In this document: positions 26,301 to 36,619 of the stretch, piece after piece | How the letters are laid out: the number at the start of each line of letters is the position of its first letter | Position numbering within the stretch: the first letter of the stretch is position 1 | Assembly (NCBI RefSeq): GCF_032884065.1 | Contig: NW_027062665.1 | Location: 3,029,266 to 3,093,265, forward strand | Length of the DNA: 64,000 nucleotides | Reading direction: 5' to 3' | DNA from: Artemia franciscana | Lineage: Eukaryota; Arthropoda; Branchiopoda; Anostraca; Artemiidae | The notes under the pieces: generated by a model | Databases searched by the model: none | Seen by the model: the letters and a program-made list of their open reading frames with translations, nothing else | What the model was told of the DNA's origin: nothing | Position numbers and translations under genes: made by a program

Positions 26301-27305
26301 CTATAACTTTCACTTTACAAAAAAGGGAGCCTCTCTGAAGTTTATACCATCATCCCTCCCACAAGAACCATCTATACACTCCCAGGGCATAACTTATAAC
26401 ACCTGCCCCGGGATCTGGGCGGTTGTATGGTCACTGGAATTTTTTTATCTGACCCTTTGAACTAAGCTTAACAAAATGGCTATCTTAAATTATTTATCCG
26501 ATGCATTTTGTGGGGGGGGGGATGAAGGTGGAGATAAGTTGTCCTCCAATCACTTTTAACTCTTTAAAGTTAACTACAACTTTCAATTTCCAAAAACATG
26601 AGCCCTCTTTGAAGTTTATATGGGCTTCACTTCCATAAGCACCATATATGCCCAAGGGCATAACTTACAACGCCTGTCCCCGGTCTCAAAATTTCTATCT
26701 ATTGCATTTGAGAAAAAGGGCATGAAAGGGGGCTAGTCGCCCTTTGATCTCTTTTGACTCTAAAAAATGAACTAGAATCTTTAATTTCCAATCAAATGAG
26801 TGCTTTCTGAAGCTTATACGAGCATCCCTTCCATAAGAACCATATTTGCCCCAAGGGCATAACTTACAAAGCCTACCCCCGGACCCTGAGGACATGTTTA
26901 AACACCAGAGTTTTTATTATATGATGTTCGAACTATATTTAACAAAATAGCATCTCAAAATTTTTATCGGATTTATTTGGGGGAAAAGGGCATAGACGAG
27001 GGGGGCAGTTGCCGTTCGATCACTTTAGACTCTGAAAAGTGAACTAGAACTTTTAATATCCAATCAAATGAGTCCTCTTTGAAGTTCATACGAGTATCCC
27101 TTCTATAAAAACTCTATTTGCTCTTAGGGCTTAACTTACAACGCTTGCCCCCGGGCCATAGGGGGGTTTTGGCGACCCCAGAGTTTTTTTTTATATGATC
27201 TTGATCTATTTTTAACAAAATTGCTACCTCAAAAGTTTTATCGCATGTATTAGGGGTAAAGGGCTTGGGGGCTAGTTGCCCTCCTATCATTTTTAACTCT
27301 AGAAA
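20390..27305 (-). repeat. Tandem repeat array A, minus orientation, about 25 units
   Basis: The same unit as at 1-2990, reversed. Each unit of about 275 bp reads on the plus strand: GGCATAACTTACAACGCC, a CCCCGGGCCC-like block, GGTTGTGTCGACACCGGAG, TTTTTGTTATCTGACC, TTTGAACTATTTTTAACAAA, ATGGCTATCTCAAAATTTTT, GGATG-GTTTGGGG, a G-rich run, CTAGTTGCCCTCCGATC, TTTTGACTCTTAAAAAGTGA, ACTAGAACTTTCAATTTCCA, ATCAAATGAGCCCTCTCTGA, AGTTTATACGAGCATCCCTT and CCATAAGAACCATATATGCC. Units differ from each other by many substitutions and small indels, and some are partial. No gene is supported inside, although repeat translation yields frames up to 118 codons. Confidence 0.95.
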
Positions 27306-27310
27306 AGGGC

Positions 27311-28275
27311 ATTAGACAGACATGCAATGAGACACTTTTATTATACATATCGTCAATATACAAAAGAACCACGTCAGTCACTTTAAAAAGTCAAAGACTT
27401 GTTGGTAGTGGCTGATAAACATTCAATGAACAACATTAACAAAAAAATGAAATGGAATGAGACGAAAATGTGGGAAAAGAAAACTGAAGGAAAATTAAGA
27501 AACAGAGAGACAGAGAAGAAAAAATCCTACGTAAAAAAAATAAGACTATAAGCCATACCATTTATATTATTTACTTAATCTCTTCCCAGAAGGTGGTTCT
27601 TCAGTCTACTCTTAAACTGGCAAACATTTACTGATAACCTTATACTCGTTGGTACCGAATTCCATAGTACTGGTCCAGCAAAATTGGAACTAAAACTTGC
27701 TCTCTGAGAGCTGCGACACTCATCTACCAAATCATCCATATTTTTAGTCTCATAACTGTGGTATGAAGAATTCCTTGTAAACATTTGACAAAAAATTTCA
27801 GGGGACAAACCATAATTACTATGAAATACAAAAATAGAATGTTGATAATCATGAAGTTGGCTGACATTTACGAATCATGAGTTTCTTATAACAATTACCT
27901 GTATAATTTTCACTGTGGACATAATTTCCTAATAGTTTAATAACTTTATTTTGTAAAACCTGAACTTGTTTAAAATTTGTATAAAACCTACTAGTCCTTA
28001 TCACACAACCATAAGAAATATAAGGCATCACAATGGAATGATAAAGAGTTAAAAAGGCAGAACAGGGTAACTGATTTTTTTCAGACGCCGAATCAGACCA
28101 AGCCCTTTAGATACCTTAGCTGCCACCTGATCACTATGTACTTTCCACAGCTACTGCACCACAGCTATTTGTTTCAATGGCCTATTACCAAGAAATATTT
28201 TTCCACTTAAATCAACTGCACTTTCTGTCCGACTAAACAACATAAAATGAGTTTTTAAAACATTAAAACAAACAG
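27311..28275 (-). mobile_element. LINE ORF2 3' end and tail, minus strand (copy in unit 1)
   Basis: Minus-strand frames show the C-terminal part of a LINE ORF2: PYISYGCVIRTSRFYTNFKQ and VLQNKVIKLLGNYVH (28031-27849), then YFTRNSS-like MFTRNSSYHSYETKN, FAGPVLWNSVPTSI and FKSRLKNHLLGRD (27808-27575). These match the usual YG..W.....L..LQNK and GP..WN..P....FK..L patterns downstream of the reverse transcriptase. The plus-strand left part (27311-27570) is the 3' untranslated tail. A small deletion near 28150 removes sequence present in the unit 2 copy (47805-48795). Confidence 0.75.
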
Positions 28276-28282
28276 CCTGTCT

Positions 28283-29041
28283 ATTTTTTCAATTGAGATG
28301 ATTGCTATATATAATAGGTATTGGAATTTATTAAATCATATTGGTAAGCCCAGAGTTGGATGATATGCTCTGACTCAGCATCAGCCCTTAAGTACCTGAT
28401 AAATGAGCATGAACCTGTTCGTGAATTAGTTTGTAATATCCACCAAATAGTTAGGTCGTCAGAGCTTGTGGGAAATAATATATTTCTAGTCTGGGTCCCA
28501 GCACATGTGGGAATTGCAGGAAATGAATCTGCTGATATAATGGCAAAGTGGGGTATTTTAAATGGTCAGATTATAAGTGAAAATTCCACTCAAAATGAAT
28601 GTTTTGCATGTATTTATAAGGTGTTATGTGATAGAGAGACCAATAATTTTATTAGAAGCTGCATAAATCCAATTTTAGAACTTAATGATTATAAGGCACC
28701 ACCTGATGAACTTGTGCATGATGTTAGATCTGTTGCTGCTACTGTTTTTAAATTGAGGATACGTCATGCCAAAACCCGCTCAGTTTTACATAAGTGGGGG
28801 AGAGTTAGCTCGCCCTTCTGTGATATGTTTAATGGGTATGATGATGTTAGGCATATTCTCATGAAGTGTCAAAATATGAAGCACAAAGAAATTTGTTCAG
28901 AAACCAAATTATAAAGTATTTTGGTGCTTTTACAATGAGAGCAATCCAAGGTCAGGCTAAGTCCCCTGAGTGGGTCCATAGAAAGACTATGCTGTTGTTG
29001 ACTAAGTATATAAAGAGTTGTAATCTGCATAACATTCTCTG
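28283..29041 (+). pseudogene. LINE RNase H and C-terminal fragment, plus strand (unit 1 copy)
   Basis: The main frame (28360-28914, 184 codons) starts MICSDSASALKYLINEHEP, the second Asp motif of an RNase HI domain. It continues FLVWVPAHVGIAGNESADIM, the third motif with the histidine loop and catalytic Asp. Upstream in other frames are remnants of the first motif (intact in unit 2 as SIEMIAIYKALEFIKSYGY). A C-terminal zinc-binding segment follows: SPFCDMFNGYDDVRHILMKC (one Cys lost relative to SPFCDICNEYDDVRHIL in unit 2). RNase H of this type is found in I- and jockey-related LINEs. The fragment lacks the polymerase, is frameshifted after 28890, and lies opposite in orientation to the flanking LINE pieces. 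Confidence 0.8.
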
Positions 29042-29482
29042 ATTTTTTCTTTCTTTTTATGTTATAATGTATTGACTTTTATATTCATTGTGTTGATTTT
29101 TCTATTTCGTATTAATGTTTCCATTTATAAATTTTTTAATTGTAGTAACTGCATTAAATGCTATTTTTATTGTATTGACATTTTTATCTACTTATTTATT
29201 CCTGTATTTTAGCTTTATTTAAATCTGTGATACAGATATTTTAAGTAATATTAGCAGAATAGAGGTGTGATATACATACTAGTGCCGGTGATTTAAGCAA
29301 GAACACTCTGTACAACGTCCTAGTACTCTCCTAAGATATCATAAGTGTTGACGTGGCCCATGTCAAAATTTTATTAGTGTGTTTTCAAAAGTGTCGTGGC
29401 TTCATAAGCCCAAATTTCAAAAGAGGATCGCATGTATACGAGCGGTTAATTCGCTCAAACGTCAACTAAACAACAAAAACAA
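29042..29482 (+). other. T-rich tail of the RNase H LINE fragment and flank
   Basis: Non-coding T-rich sequence shared with 49582-50030 in unit 2. It includes ACAGATATTTTAAG, AATATTAGCAGAATAGAGGT and a stretch ending in CGCTCAAACGTCAACTAAAC followed by a short CAACAA repeat. No poly-A signal and tail can be picked out. Confidence 0.5.
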
Positions 29483-29832
29483 CTTTATTTTGTAAGACCT
29501 GAACTTGTTTAAAATTTGTATAAAACCCACTAGTCCATATCATACAACCATAAGAAATATAAGGCATCACAATGGAATGATAAAGAGTTAAAAAGGCAGA
29601 ACGGGGTAACTAATTTTTCTCAGACGCCGAATCAGACCAAGCCCTCTAGATACCTTAGCTGCCACCTGATCACTATCTGATTACTAACTCAGAGTTTGAT
29701 CAAGGTGAAAACCAAGGTATCTCACCACAGCTACTTGTTTCAATAGCCTATTACTAAGAAATATTTTTCCACTTAAATCATCTGCACTTTCTGTCCGACT
29801 AAACAACATGAAATGAGTTTTTAAAACATTCA
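29483..29832 (-). mobile_element. Second fragment of the minus-strand LINE (unit 1)
   Basis: This repeats the 27950-28265 part of the minus LINE (plus-strand landmarks TTTATTTTGTAAGACC, GGCATCACAATGGAATGATA, CAGACGCCGAATCAGACCAA, CTGTCCGACTAAACAACATG). It places the plus-strand RNase H fragment between two pieces of the same minus-strand LINE. The unit 2 equivalent is 50031-50335. Confidence 0.75.
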
Positions 29833-30736
29833 GGAATAAACATTGGAGCCGTCTGACCTAGACTATAGCGTTATTTCTAATTCCCCCTTTTTTCAAGATG
29901 TTTTCCCCTCAGGGCTGCCAGTCAAGCGGGATACTCCCGGATGTAAATGAGGATGAACGTATTGCGCACACGTGGATGTTACATCATAAAAATGTAAATT
30001 TAAACGCACGTGTTATTGTTTTTTTTTTAGCCTCGCTAGCTGTGAAAACTAATGACGTTTAATCCATATACTACACTAAAGCATGAAGAAGATAATGGAT
30101 AAAGGTTTGATTCAGTTATATTTATGTAATATATAGAAGTCAGTGGGAGTGAGTTTGAAGACCCGGTACCAACCGGCCTAGGCCTTAAACTGCTGGGGAC
30201 AGGCACCTCAAGTACCCGCACTTCCTATAATACTTTATTAGAATTACGTAATTTCTTAAAGAGAACCCTTTGGTAGCTGACTGGAGGATCTTTCATTTTT
30301 AATAAAAAAAAGTATCTTTAAGTGTCAAGAATTAAAGAAGTTGTCAAGCTTTATGCGTGTTCTTTTTTTTTCTGTTCCCTTTTTGTTTTTCTTTTATTTG
30401 TTTGATAATCCTCTTTATTGCATTTGTGTTGTATGCAGAGGGTAACAATAAATTATTATTATTATTAAAATCCCGTAAAATGCGTAAAATACCGCAAAAT
30501 ATATAAAACAATAAAATAGGTATAAATCAATGTTACGGGACCCCTAAGGCTACGGTAAAATCTGTAAAATACAGAATTTTACTTTTGCCATTTACAACAC
30601 TAGTCTGACGTAGTATTCAACTTTGCAGTTACCCCCAAATATGTTTGACTTCAACAAATGATGTGCATTCTTTTCTTTTTTTTTTTCCTCCTTCATAACT
30701 TGTTTTTAAAATCAGTAGATTTCTTTTTATTTTCAG
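29833..30736. other. Unit 1 intron 2, last part, with an (ATT)n retroposon tail
   Basis: Matches 50336-51234 in unit 2 almost throughout (for example CAGTCAAGCGGGATACTCCC, AACGCACGTGTTATTG, AAGACCCGGTACCAACCGGC). At 30440-30468 an end GAGGGTAACAATAAATTATT with ATT repeats marks a retroposon 3' end; the (ATT)n is missing in unit 2. Positions 30470-30590 are an ACGGGACCCC-containing, GTAAAAT-rich low-complexity stretch. The acceptor tract TTTTTATTTTCAG ends at 30736. No gene is seen. Confidence 0.5.
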
Positions 30737-31803
30737 GTCACTTATCATCAAGCGTGTCTGGACTACACTTACAGGGAAACACGTCACTAGTTGCTTCAAA
30801 GAATTTATCTGCCAATTGTTTCTCAAATTCATTTGCTTTGGAATCTGAAGAAAAAAACTTAAAAATTCAGAAAACATGTTTGAAAAGTCGCCTTCAAAGT
30901 AAAAAGCATAGAAAATTGGAAAGACATCAAAGAACACGTAAAGGTGAAAAGATGTATAATTGTGGTTTATGTGACAATTTTTTTTCTAAAGTGCACGATC
31001 TGAAACGGCACCTAAGAGTGCACACTGGTGAGAAACCTTTTAAGTGTGATGTATGTCACAAAACCTTTTCGCTGGTGCATAATTTAAACACGCACCTAAG
31101 AGTGCACACGGGTGAGAGACCTTTTAAGTGTGATGTATGCGACAAGACCTTTTCGCTGGTGCATGATCTGAAACGGCACCTAAGAGTGCACACTGGTGAC
31201 AAACCTTTTAAGTGTGATGTATGTGACAAGACCTTTTCTCAAGCAGCATCTTTGAACAGGCATCAAAGAGTGCATACGGGTGAGAAACCGTTTAGATGTG
31301 ACGTATGCGACAAGATCTTTTCTCAAGCATCATCTTTGATCACGCATCAAAGAGTGCATACTGGTGAGAAACCGTTTAGATGTGACGTATGCGACAAAAG
31401 CTTTTCGCTGGTACATAATTTAAACACACACAAACGAGTACATTCGGGTGAGAAACCGTTTAGATGTGACGTATGCGACAAAAGCTTTTCGCTGGTACAT
31501 AGTTTAAACACGCACAAACGAGTGCATTCGGGTGAGAAACCGTTTAGATGTGATGTATGTCACAAAAGATTTTCGCTGGTACATAATTTAAACACACACA
31601 AACGAGTACATTCGGGTGAGAAACCGTTTAATTGTGATGACTGTGACAAGAACTTTTCTCAAGCAGCACATTTGAACAAGCACCACAAAGTGCATACGAA
31701 AGAGAAACCTTTCAAATGCGATGTATTTGAGAAATCCTTTTCTCAGCGGGAGTCTTTGAACAGGAATAAAACACATCATACAGGTGATAAACCTTTTAAA
31801 TGA
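30737..31803 (+). CDS. Exon C1: C2H2 zinc-finger exon of unit 1, intact, nine fingers
   Basis: Starts after a TTTTCAG acceptor with GT, completing a Gly codon from exon B1 (G, then HLSSSVSG). About 65 residues of linker follow, ending in a decayed finger (ERHQRTRKGEK). Nine perfect-frame C2H2 fingers then run from 30961 with an exact 84-bp period and TGEKPF/SGEKPF linkers. A tenth finger at 31717 is broken (second Cys to Phe, first zinc-binding His to Asn). The TGA at 31801 occupies the first Cys codon of what was finger 11. Predicted role: a nuclear sequence-specific DNA-binding protein; target unknown. Helix contact residues (-1,2,3,6) of fingers 1-9 read KHDR, LHNT, LHDR, QASR, QSST, LHNT, LHST, LHNT, QAHK. 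The open frame upstream of 30737 is intron. Confidence 0.85.
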
Positions 31804-32010
31804 GATGTATGTGACAAAGCTTTTTCTGTAGCGAATATTTTGGAAATGGGGCAAAGAGTACATACATGTGAGAAATTGTCGAAATGTGATACTTGTGACA
31901 AAACTTTTTCTCTATAACATAATTTAAACACGCAACCAAGAATACATACGGGTGAGAAACCGTTTAAATGACATTGTTGCATGTGAGAAAACCTTTTCTC
32001 TTGTAAATAT
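31804..32010 (+). pseudogene. Decayed C-terminal fingers after exon C1
   Basis: The 84-bp finger period continues past the stop. Finger 11 (31801) reads DVCDKAFSVANIL after the TGA but has lost its first zinc-binding His. Finger 12 (31885) keeps both Cys but has a TAA in the helix. Finger 13 (31969) begins with TGA and is frameshifted. The ancestral gene therefore had at least 13 fingers. The same remnants follow exon C2. Confidence 0.8.
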
Positions 32011-34690
32011 AATCTAATATATAATCAAATATATGGAAGTCTAATAGAAGTCTACAGTATCCGAAACTTAAGCGTTTTATAAGTAGGATTTTGAAGTATC
32101 CAAAAATTGTCCCAAGTAAACTAAGTATCATCAGTTCAGATGTTTCTCATATAATTTCCCACTAAATGTTTTTCTTAGGGGTCATGTATTTATTGCAAGA
32201 ATGTAGCAACAGGATTAGAGTAAAAAAAAGAAGTATATAGGATAAACTTAGTCTTATTGGGACTTAGGAGTTCCACTTTGGCAACGGTATTTTTCAACCA
32301 CTTTGTGTCCTTGGGCCAAGAAAACCCAAACGTACGAAAACGAACTGAAAACACCATGGTTTGTCCGTAAATTATTTTCCAAATGACACAAAATCCTTAT
32401 CTATTTTGGGAAATTGCATTTGTCAAATCTCGAAAAAAAATTTCTTTTTCCTACTTGAAACAAAATAATAATTAGATACGATGCAGATTTTCAACCCATT
32501 TCTGTCTCAACTTGAGCTAAAATACTTGTTTTTCTGAATTTTCTTGAAATTTTCGAGACATTTGGTTTGTTTACTAGCCTGGTCGACTAACTGAGGGGTA
32601 AACGGGGCCTGAAAATGGGCTAACTATTTTTTTTTCTAAAATAAAGGTGGAAATACTTGTTCTTCGGGTCTGAAATAATTGCCCTTGAAGCCTTGAATAG
32701 GAATTTAAAGTAAGAAAAAAAGTCTTCCATTGGCTTTGGAACTCCAACTGCAACAGTCTTTTAAAATACGGTCTGGACTTTCACTGACAAGTTTGACGTG
32801 CTTCAGGACCGTCATGCACACAAAATTTCATGTCATGAGCAAAAAAAGTAGTGAGGGGATAAGTCTCGTCCCCCCCCAAATAAAAACAAAAATTATCTTA
32901 AAATGTCAGATTTAACCTTAATTTTTTTAAATGATTTGACGTTGATTTTTGAATTAAAAAAAAGGGAATAGTTGTGGGAAAAGTCAAAGTCATGGCCTCT
33001 TGTAGAAAACAGCCAAGACAGATTGTTCAATTAAGTGGGCAGCCCAGTCAAGGTTAATTTTATCCCTTTGATTGCCGTTGGTACTGTCTCCCATTTATGC
33101 TACACCTCTCCGTGCATGTGTGTCCCTTCACAAATGCCGAACTAGAGTCGTACCTGTTGGAGGTTCTCGCTGGGGAACACACGCAGGTTGACTACGGGTT
33201 GACTTATTTGAAAATTTATGCAAATGAACTTGCAATTATAAACCAAGGGATTTGGGCCAGAAACAAAAAATTCAACTGTCTATAATTGACTACAAAAAGA
33301 GCAGTGGACATGGGCTAGATGGGAACCCCATATGAGAATGAGTATATTGTTGGTATGTGTGAAGCGGATGGTTACTACCACTTGAGCAATCGTCTAACCA
33401 TTGACGGCTTTAAGGATTCGTGCTTTAAGTGGCAAACATGGGCTCAATGAAATACCAGATGAAAGAGGACTATGGTGTTGGTATGTTTCCGGTTTAAAAA
33501 TAAAAACAAATCAGAGACGCTTAAAACTTATAACTATACATTCCTTTGCTAAGCGGAACAAAATTTTGGGCCAAAATTTAGTATTGTATTTCCCTTGAAA
33601 AGAGCCTACATATTGTTTATTTTTGCCACTGAGGCCAAAAAGAGTCAAGTCTTTGGGTCTCAAATCGGCTGGAAATGTTTATTCATTGTTTTTGAACCTT
33701 GTGTCAAGAAAACCCCAATGCAAAAAAATGTATTCGAATGACCTTTTTTGTTTAAATTTTTTTTTGTTAATGATCTTTTTTGGTTTAAGTAAATTCCAGT
33801 TACCGGTTGTTCAGCTTTGCTTTAAGCTTAACTTGGGTTGAGAGCCAACTCCCTCTATTTTTTCAGGCATTATTTTGAACTCTTATTTTTTTTTTTTTTT
33901 TTTTTTTTGTCTAAATGACGTTCGCCATTGAGAACCAACTCTCAGTGAGTAATAATTTTTATAATTCTGTTAGATCATAATTTTGTTTGTATATAACCTT
34001 GGTCAACATATTTGTATATATTTGGGAAGTGGGGGGTGGGGGTGGAGATCCAGTTAAATTGGACGTAAAAAGTAAAAGCTAAAAGCTGTATGTTTTCTAA
34101 TTGAGTTGCGGAAGATTGTTGAGTCATAGAAAGGAATTTGAGCGAATTTTTGTTGAAAATGAGGCCTGATGAATTTACATATTTGTTTTCAATTGTTTGG
34201 TAATATAGAAGTAAAACAATCAACCATTTGCTACATGAAACTGCGTTAACTACTTCAAACTATAATTCTGAAGAATTTATTTTCTATATTTTTGTTTCTT
34301 TTTGCCTATTCGTGGAAAATTTACTGAGCTACCCCATAAAATTTTAATTCCAGGTTTATTTTCAATTAAAGTAAAGTTAACTAATAACAATTATTGAATT
34401 AGCTGTAAATGCAATATAGGGTTAAGACCCCTCGTTGAAATCAATCAATCCTATATCATAAAAGAAATGTCTTTTTATTCTATTTATTAAAAATTCCAAA
34501 GCTTCCATTTTGAAGACCAAGAGATTGTTATATTTGCTATATTTGATTGTTATATTTTATATTATATTTCTGTTTGTTTTAGAAACATTTATTGCAGGCT
34601 AAATTATAGTTTTGTCCTGTTTTTATTCTGATATCGATGAAATTCCGTTTCAGTGCTCCTGCTTATTTTTCTTTGACACTGTTATTTTTT
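32011..34690. other. Non-coding segment downstream of exon C1, duplicated in unit 2
   Basis: Aligns with 52480-52507 and 53542-55740 of unit 2, apart from a LINE inserted there and a block of about 450 bp (about 32945-33500) absent there. A T run of 23 (33886-33908) is expanded to about 55 in unit 2. The 72-codon frame at 33623-33841 is intact in both copies, but its few differences are almost all amino-acid-changing, so it is not called. No poly-A site is firmly identified for the zinc-finger gene. Confidence 0.5.
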
Positions 34691-34849
34691 TTTAATTTAG
34701 TATCGTTTGTTCCTAATATCTTATTAAGGAAATATCAAGACGTATGTCCTGAGAAAAAAGATTTATCTATTTCATCAATTTTACATCAGGATTTGCCTGA
34801 TTGCAACATGAAGGTTCTTCGGGTATTCTACGACAATCGTTTGATTTGA
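34637..34849 (+). CDS. Hypothetical small ORF with a hydrophobic N-terminus, doubtful
   Basis: A 70-codon frame begins MKFRFSAPAYFSLTLLFFFN, resembling a signal peptide, and ends in a polar segment with VCPEKKDLSISS and CNMKVLRVFYDN. The unit 2 copy keeps the first 60 bp or so (55678-55738), then breaks off where unit 1 and unit 2 diverge, so no conserved frame is available as a test. I recognise no family. It could be chance or a fragment of a mobile element. Confidence 0.12.
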   Translation: MKFRFSAPAYFSLTLLFFFNLVSFVPNILLRKYQDVCPEKKDLSISSILHQDLPDCNMKVLRVFYDNRLI

Positions 34850-36619
34850 GTAAATCTCTTGATCGCTGAGTTAAGGAAAATAGTGTAGAGAAATTCCATT
34901 AACTCGTTCCACTTATGCAGGAATATATCTGCACCCAGTGTCCTATTCAATTGTTTAAAAAAAAATAACTTTTGTCAAATATTTATTTTTAAGTCCTTGC
35001 ATTAAAACTAACGGAGTTGCTCAGGACTCCGCCGTTATAGATACAATTTTATTTTTCGGTTTGGCCTTTTTGGTCGTCACGTTAAAATTTTGAAATGACG
35101 CTTTTTTATTTCCACAACGGGATGTGGTGGGAGAAATAGTGTTAGAGGTGGTCAAGCTGAAGCCCTCATACTGCTCCCCAGAGCCTATATAGGGTCCTCT
35201 AGCTTAGACGATACACTTTCCATTTTGACGTTTTTAGTTGTCATTAACAATCAGTTGTATCCCAAAGACAACTAAACTTTCTAAGGACTTAAGGACAGAT
35301 AAACTTTCCAAACTTTAGAAACCTTTTGTCTTGCCTTCTAAGGCGAGCCAAAATAAGTTTTGTATCTGAATCAGGTTTCTTTTTGGTTTAAATTAAGCGA
35401 TGTTTGAATATACAATCTTGCCAAATCCCTATTCGTAGAATCAAATCTTTCTGAGTAGGTCTCTGTCCCAAAAGCAAAACATTTCTAAATCAAGCAAAAA
35501 AGAGGAAAAATAGAGAGAGCAAAAATAATTCCGAAAAAGATAGTTGTATTAATAGTAAAAGAAAACATGAGCGCTAATTACGGGGGAGGGGACATGCCCT
35601 CCCGCCCTCTAGACTTAGAAAAATGCCTTATTATTTATGTTTTATAGCTAATTTCTATTCTAGCTTTGTGCTAAATTAAAGCAGCGAGACTGGCTAGCAT
35701 GTCGTTTTTGTCTGTCATCCCTGTGATTTTTCCATAACACTGAAATTTAGTGCATTGATAATGATTAGGGTTATGCTAATATATATAGACCCTATTGACC
35801 TGATTTCTATATATTTTTTTTTCTAATGAGATTTCCTCAGATTTCCAATGTTTTGATATTCATAAATATATTCGTATTTTTGATAATTATTTTCATCTAA
35901 ATATTTTTTTTTCATAAGATGTTTTCCATAAATCTGAGAATTATTTTTACTATCTTTCAATATCCCACACAAACTTAGAAAATTAAACTTTAAACGAAAT
36001 CTATGAAATCTCGTGCTCTACGGCCGAAACGGTAAACTTCAGGAGAGGTTCAGGGAGCCTAATAAATTGGTTAACATTTGGTGAATCTTTTTACTACAGC
36101 TTTTTTTTAGAGACCCTGAAAAATAAAAAGCAGGACATGCATTGACACTTCAACGTAAAAGCAAAAAAATATTGCATTAGATTTATCGATTCGCCGGTCT
36201 AGAACTAAAGCATCATCCAGCCTTTTTTGAAAATAATCTAAACTTGACTAACAAGTCAAAGAATTCCTTACTTTTAAGCTATTCAAATGTTTCATTGTAT
36301 TTTTCGAATTCCAACACCGCACCGTTTAACCTGCTGCGTGCTGCCGATACCCGGAGGGGAGGAATTGTATTAGTATGACAGCGTACCGCCAATCTGAGTT
36401 CTGACCAGTGAATGGGAATAAGATCTAACAGATAGAATAGTTGATGTTTATTTAAGGAAAGAACGGTGAGCCGTAGGCGTCCCCTGTGCCGGGGTCACTC
36501 CATCCCTATACTCTAGTTTTTAGCGTCCTTTATTACAAATTTTTATTTAAATCTTAGAACTCAAAAAAGTCTTAAAAATGTCACGGATTAAAAAAAGATT
36601 TGAACTGCTTAAATCTATG
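34691..36619. other. About 2.2 kb present in unit 1 only (to about 36890)
   Basis: Similarity between units stops at about 34690 (55738 in unit 2) and resumes at about 36890 (55742 in unit 2). The block has no recognisable protein. It contains a GC-richer stretch at 35020-35210 (GACTCCGCCGTTATAG, CCTATATAGGGTCCTCTAGC) and another at 36340-36520 (CGATACCCGGAGGGGAGG, CCCTGTGCCGGGGTCACTCC) that look unlike the AT-rich surroundings. It is either an insertion in unit 1 or a deletion in unit 2. Confidence 0.4.

Noticed and set aside
20390-27305. Many open frames of 60-118 codons on both strands in array A, some with shared peptide motifs
   Set aside because: The shared peptides are translations of the same tandem repeat unit. 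Frames begin and end at random points in the unit and have no splice or start context.
30658-30736. ATG at 30658 as the start of the zinc-finger protein
   Set aside because: The added residues are a Phe-rich translation of the polypyrimidine tract. The acceptor at 30736 and the phase match to exon B explain the boundary better.
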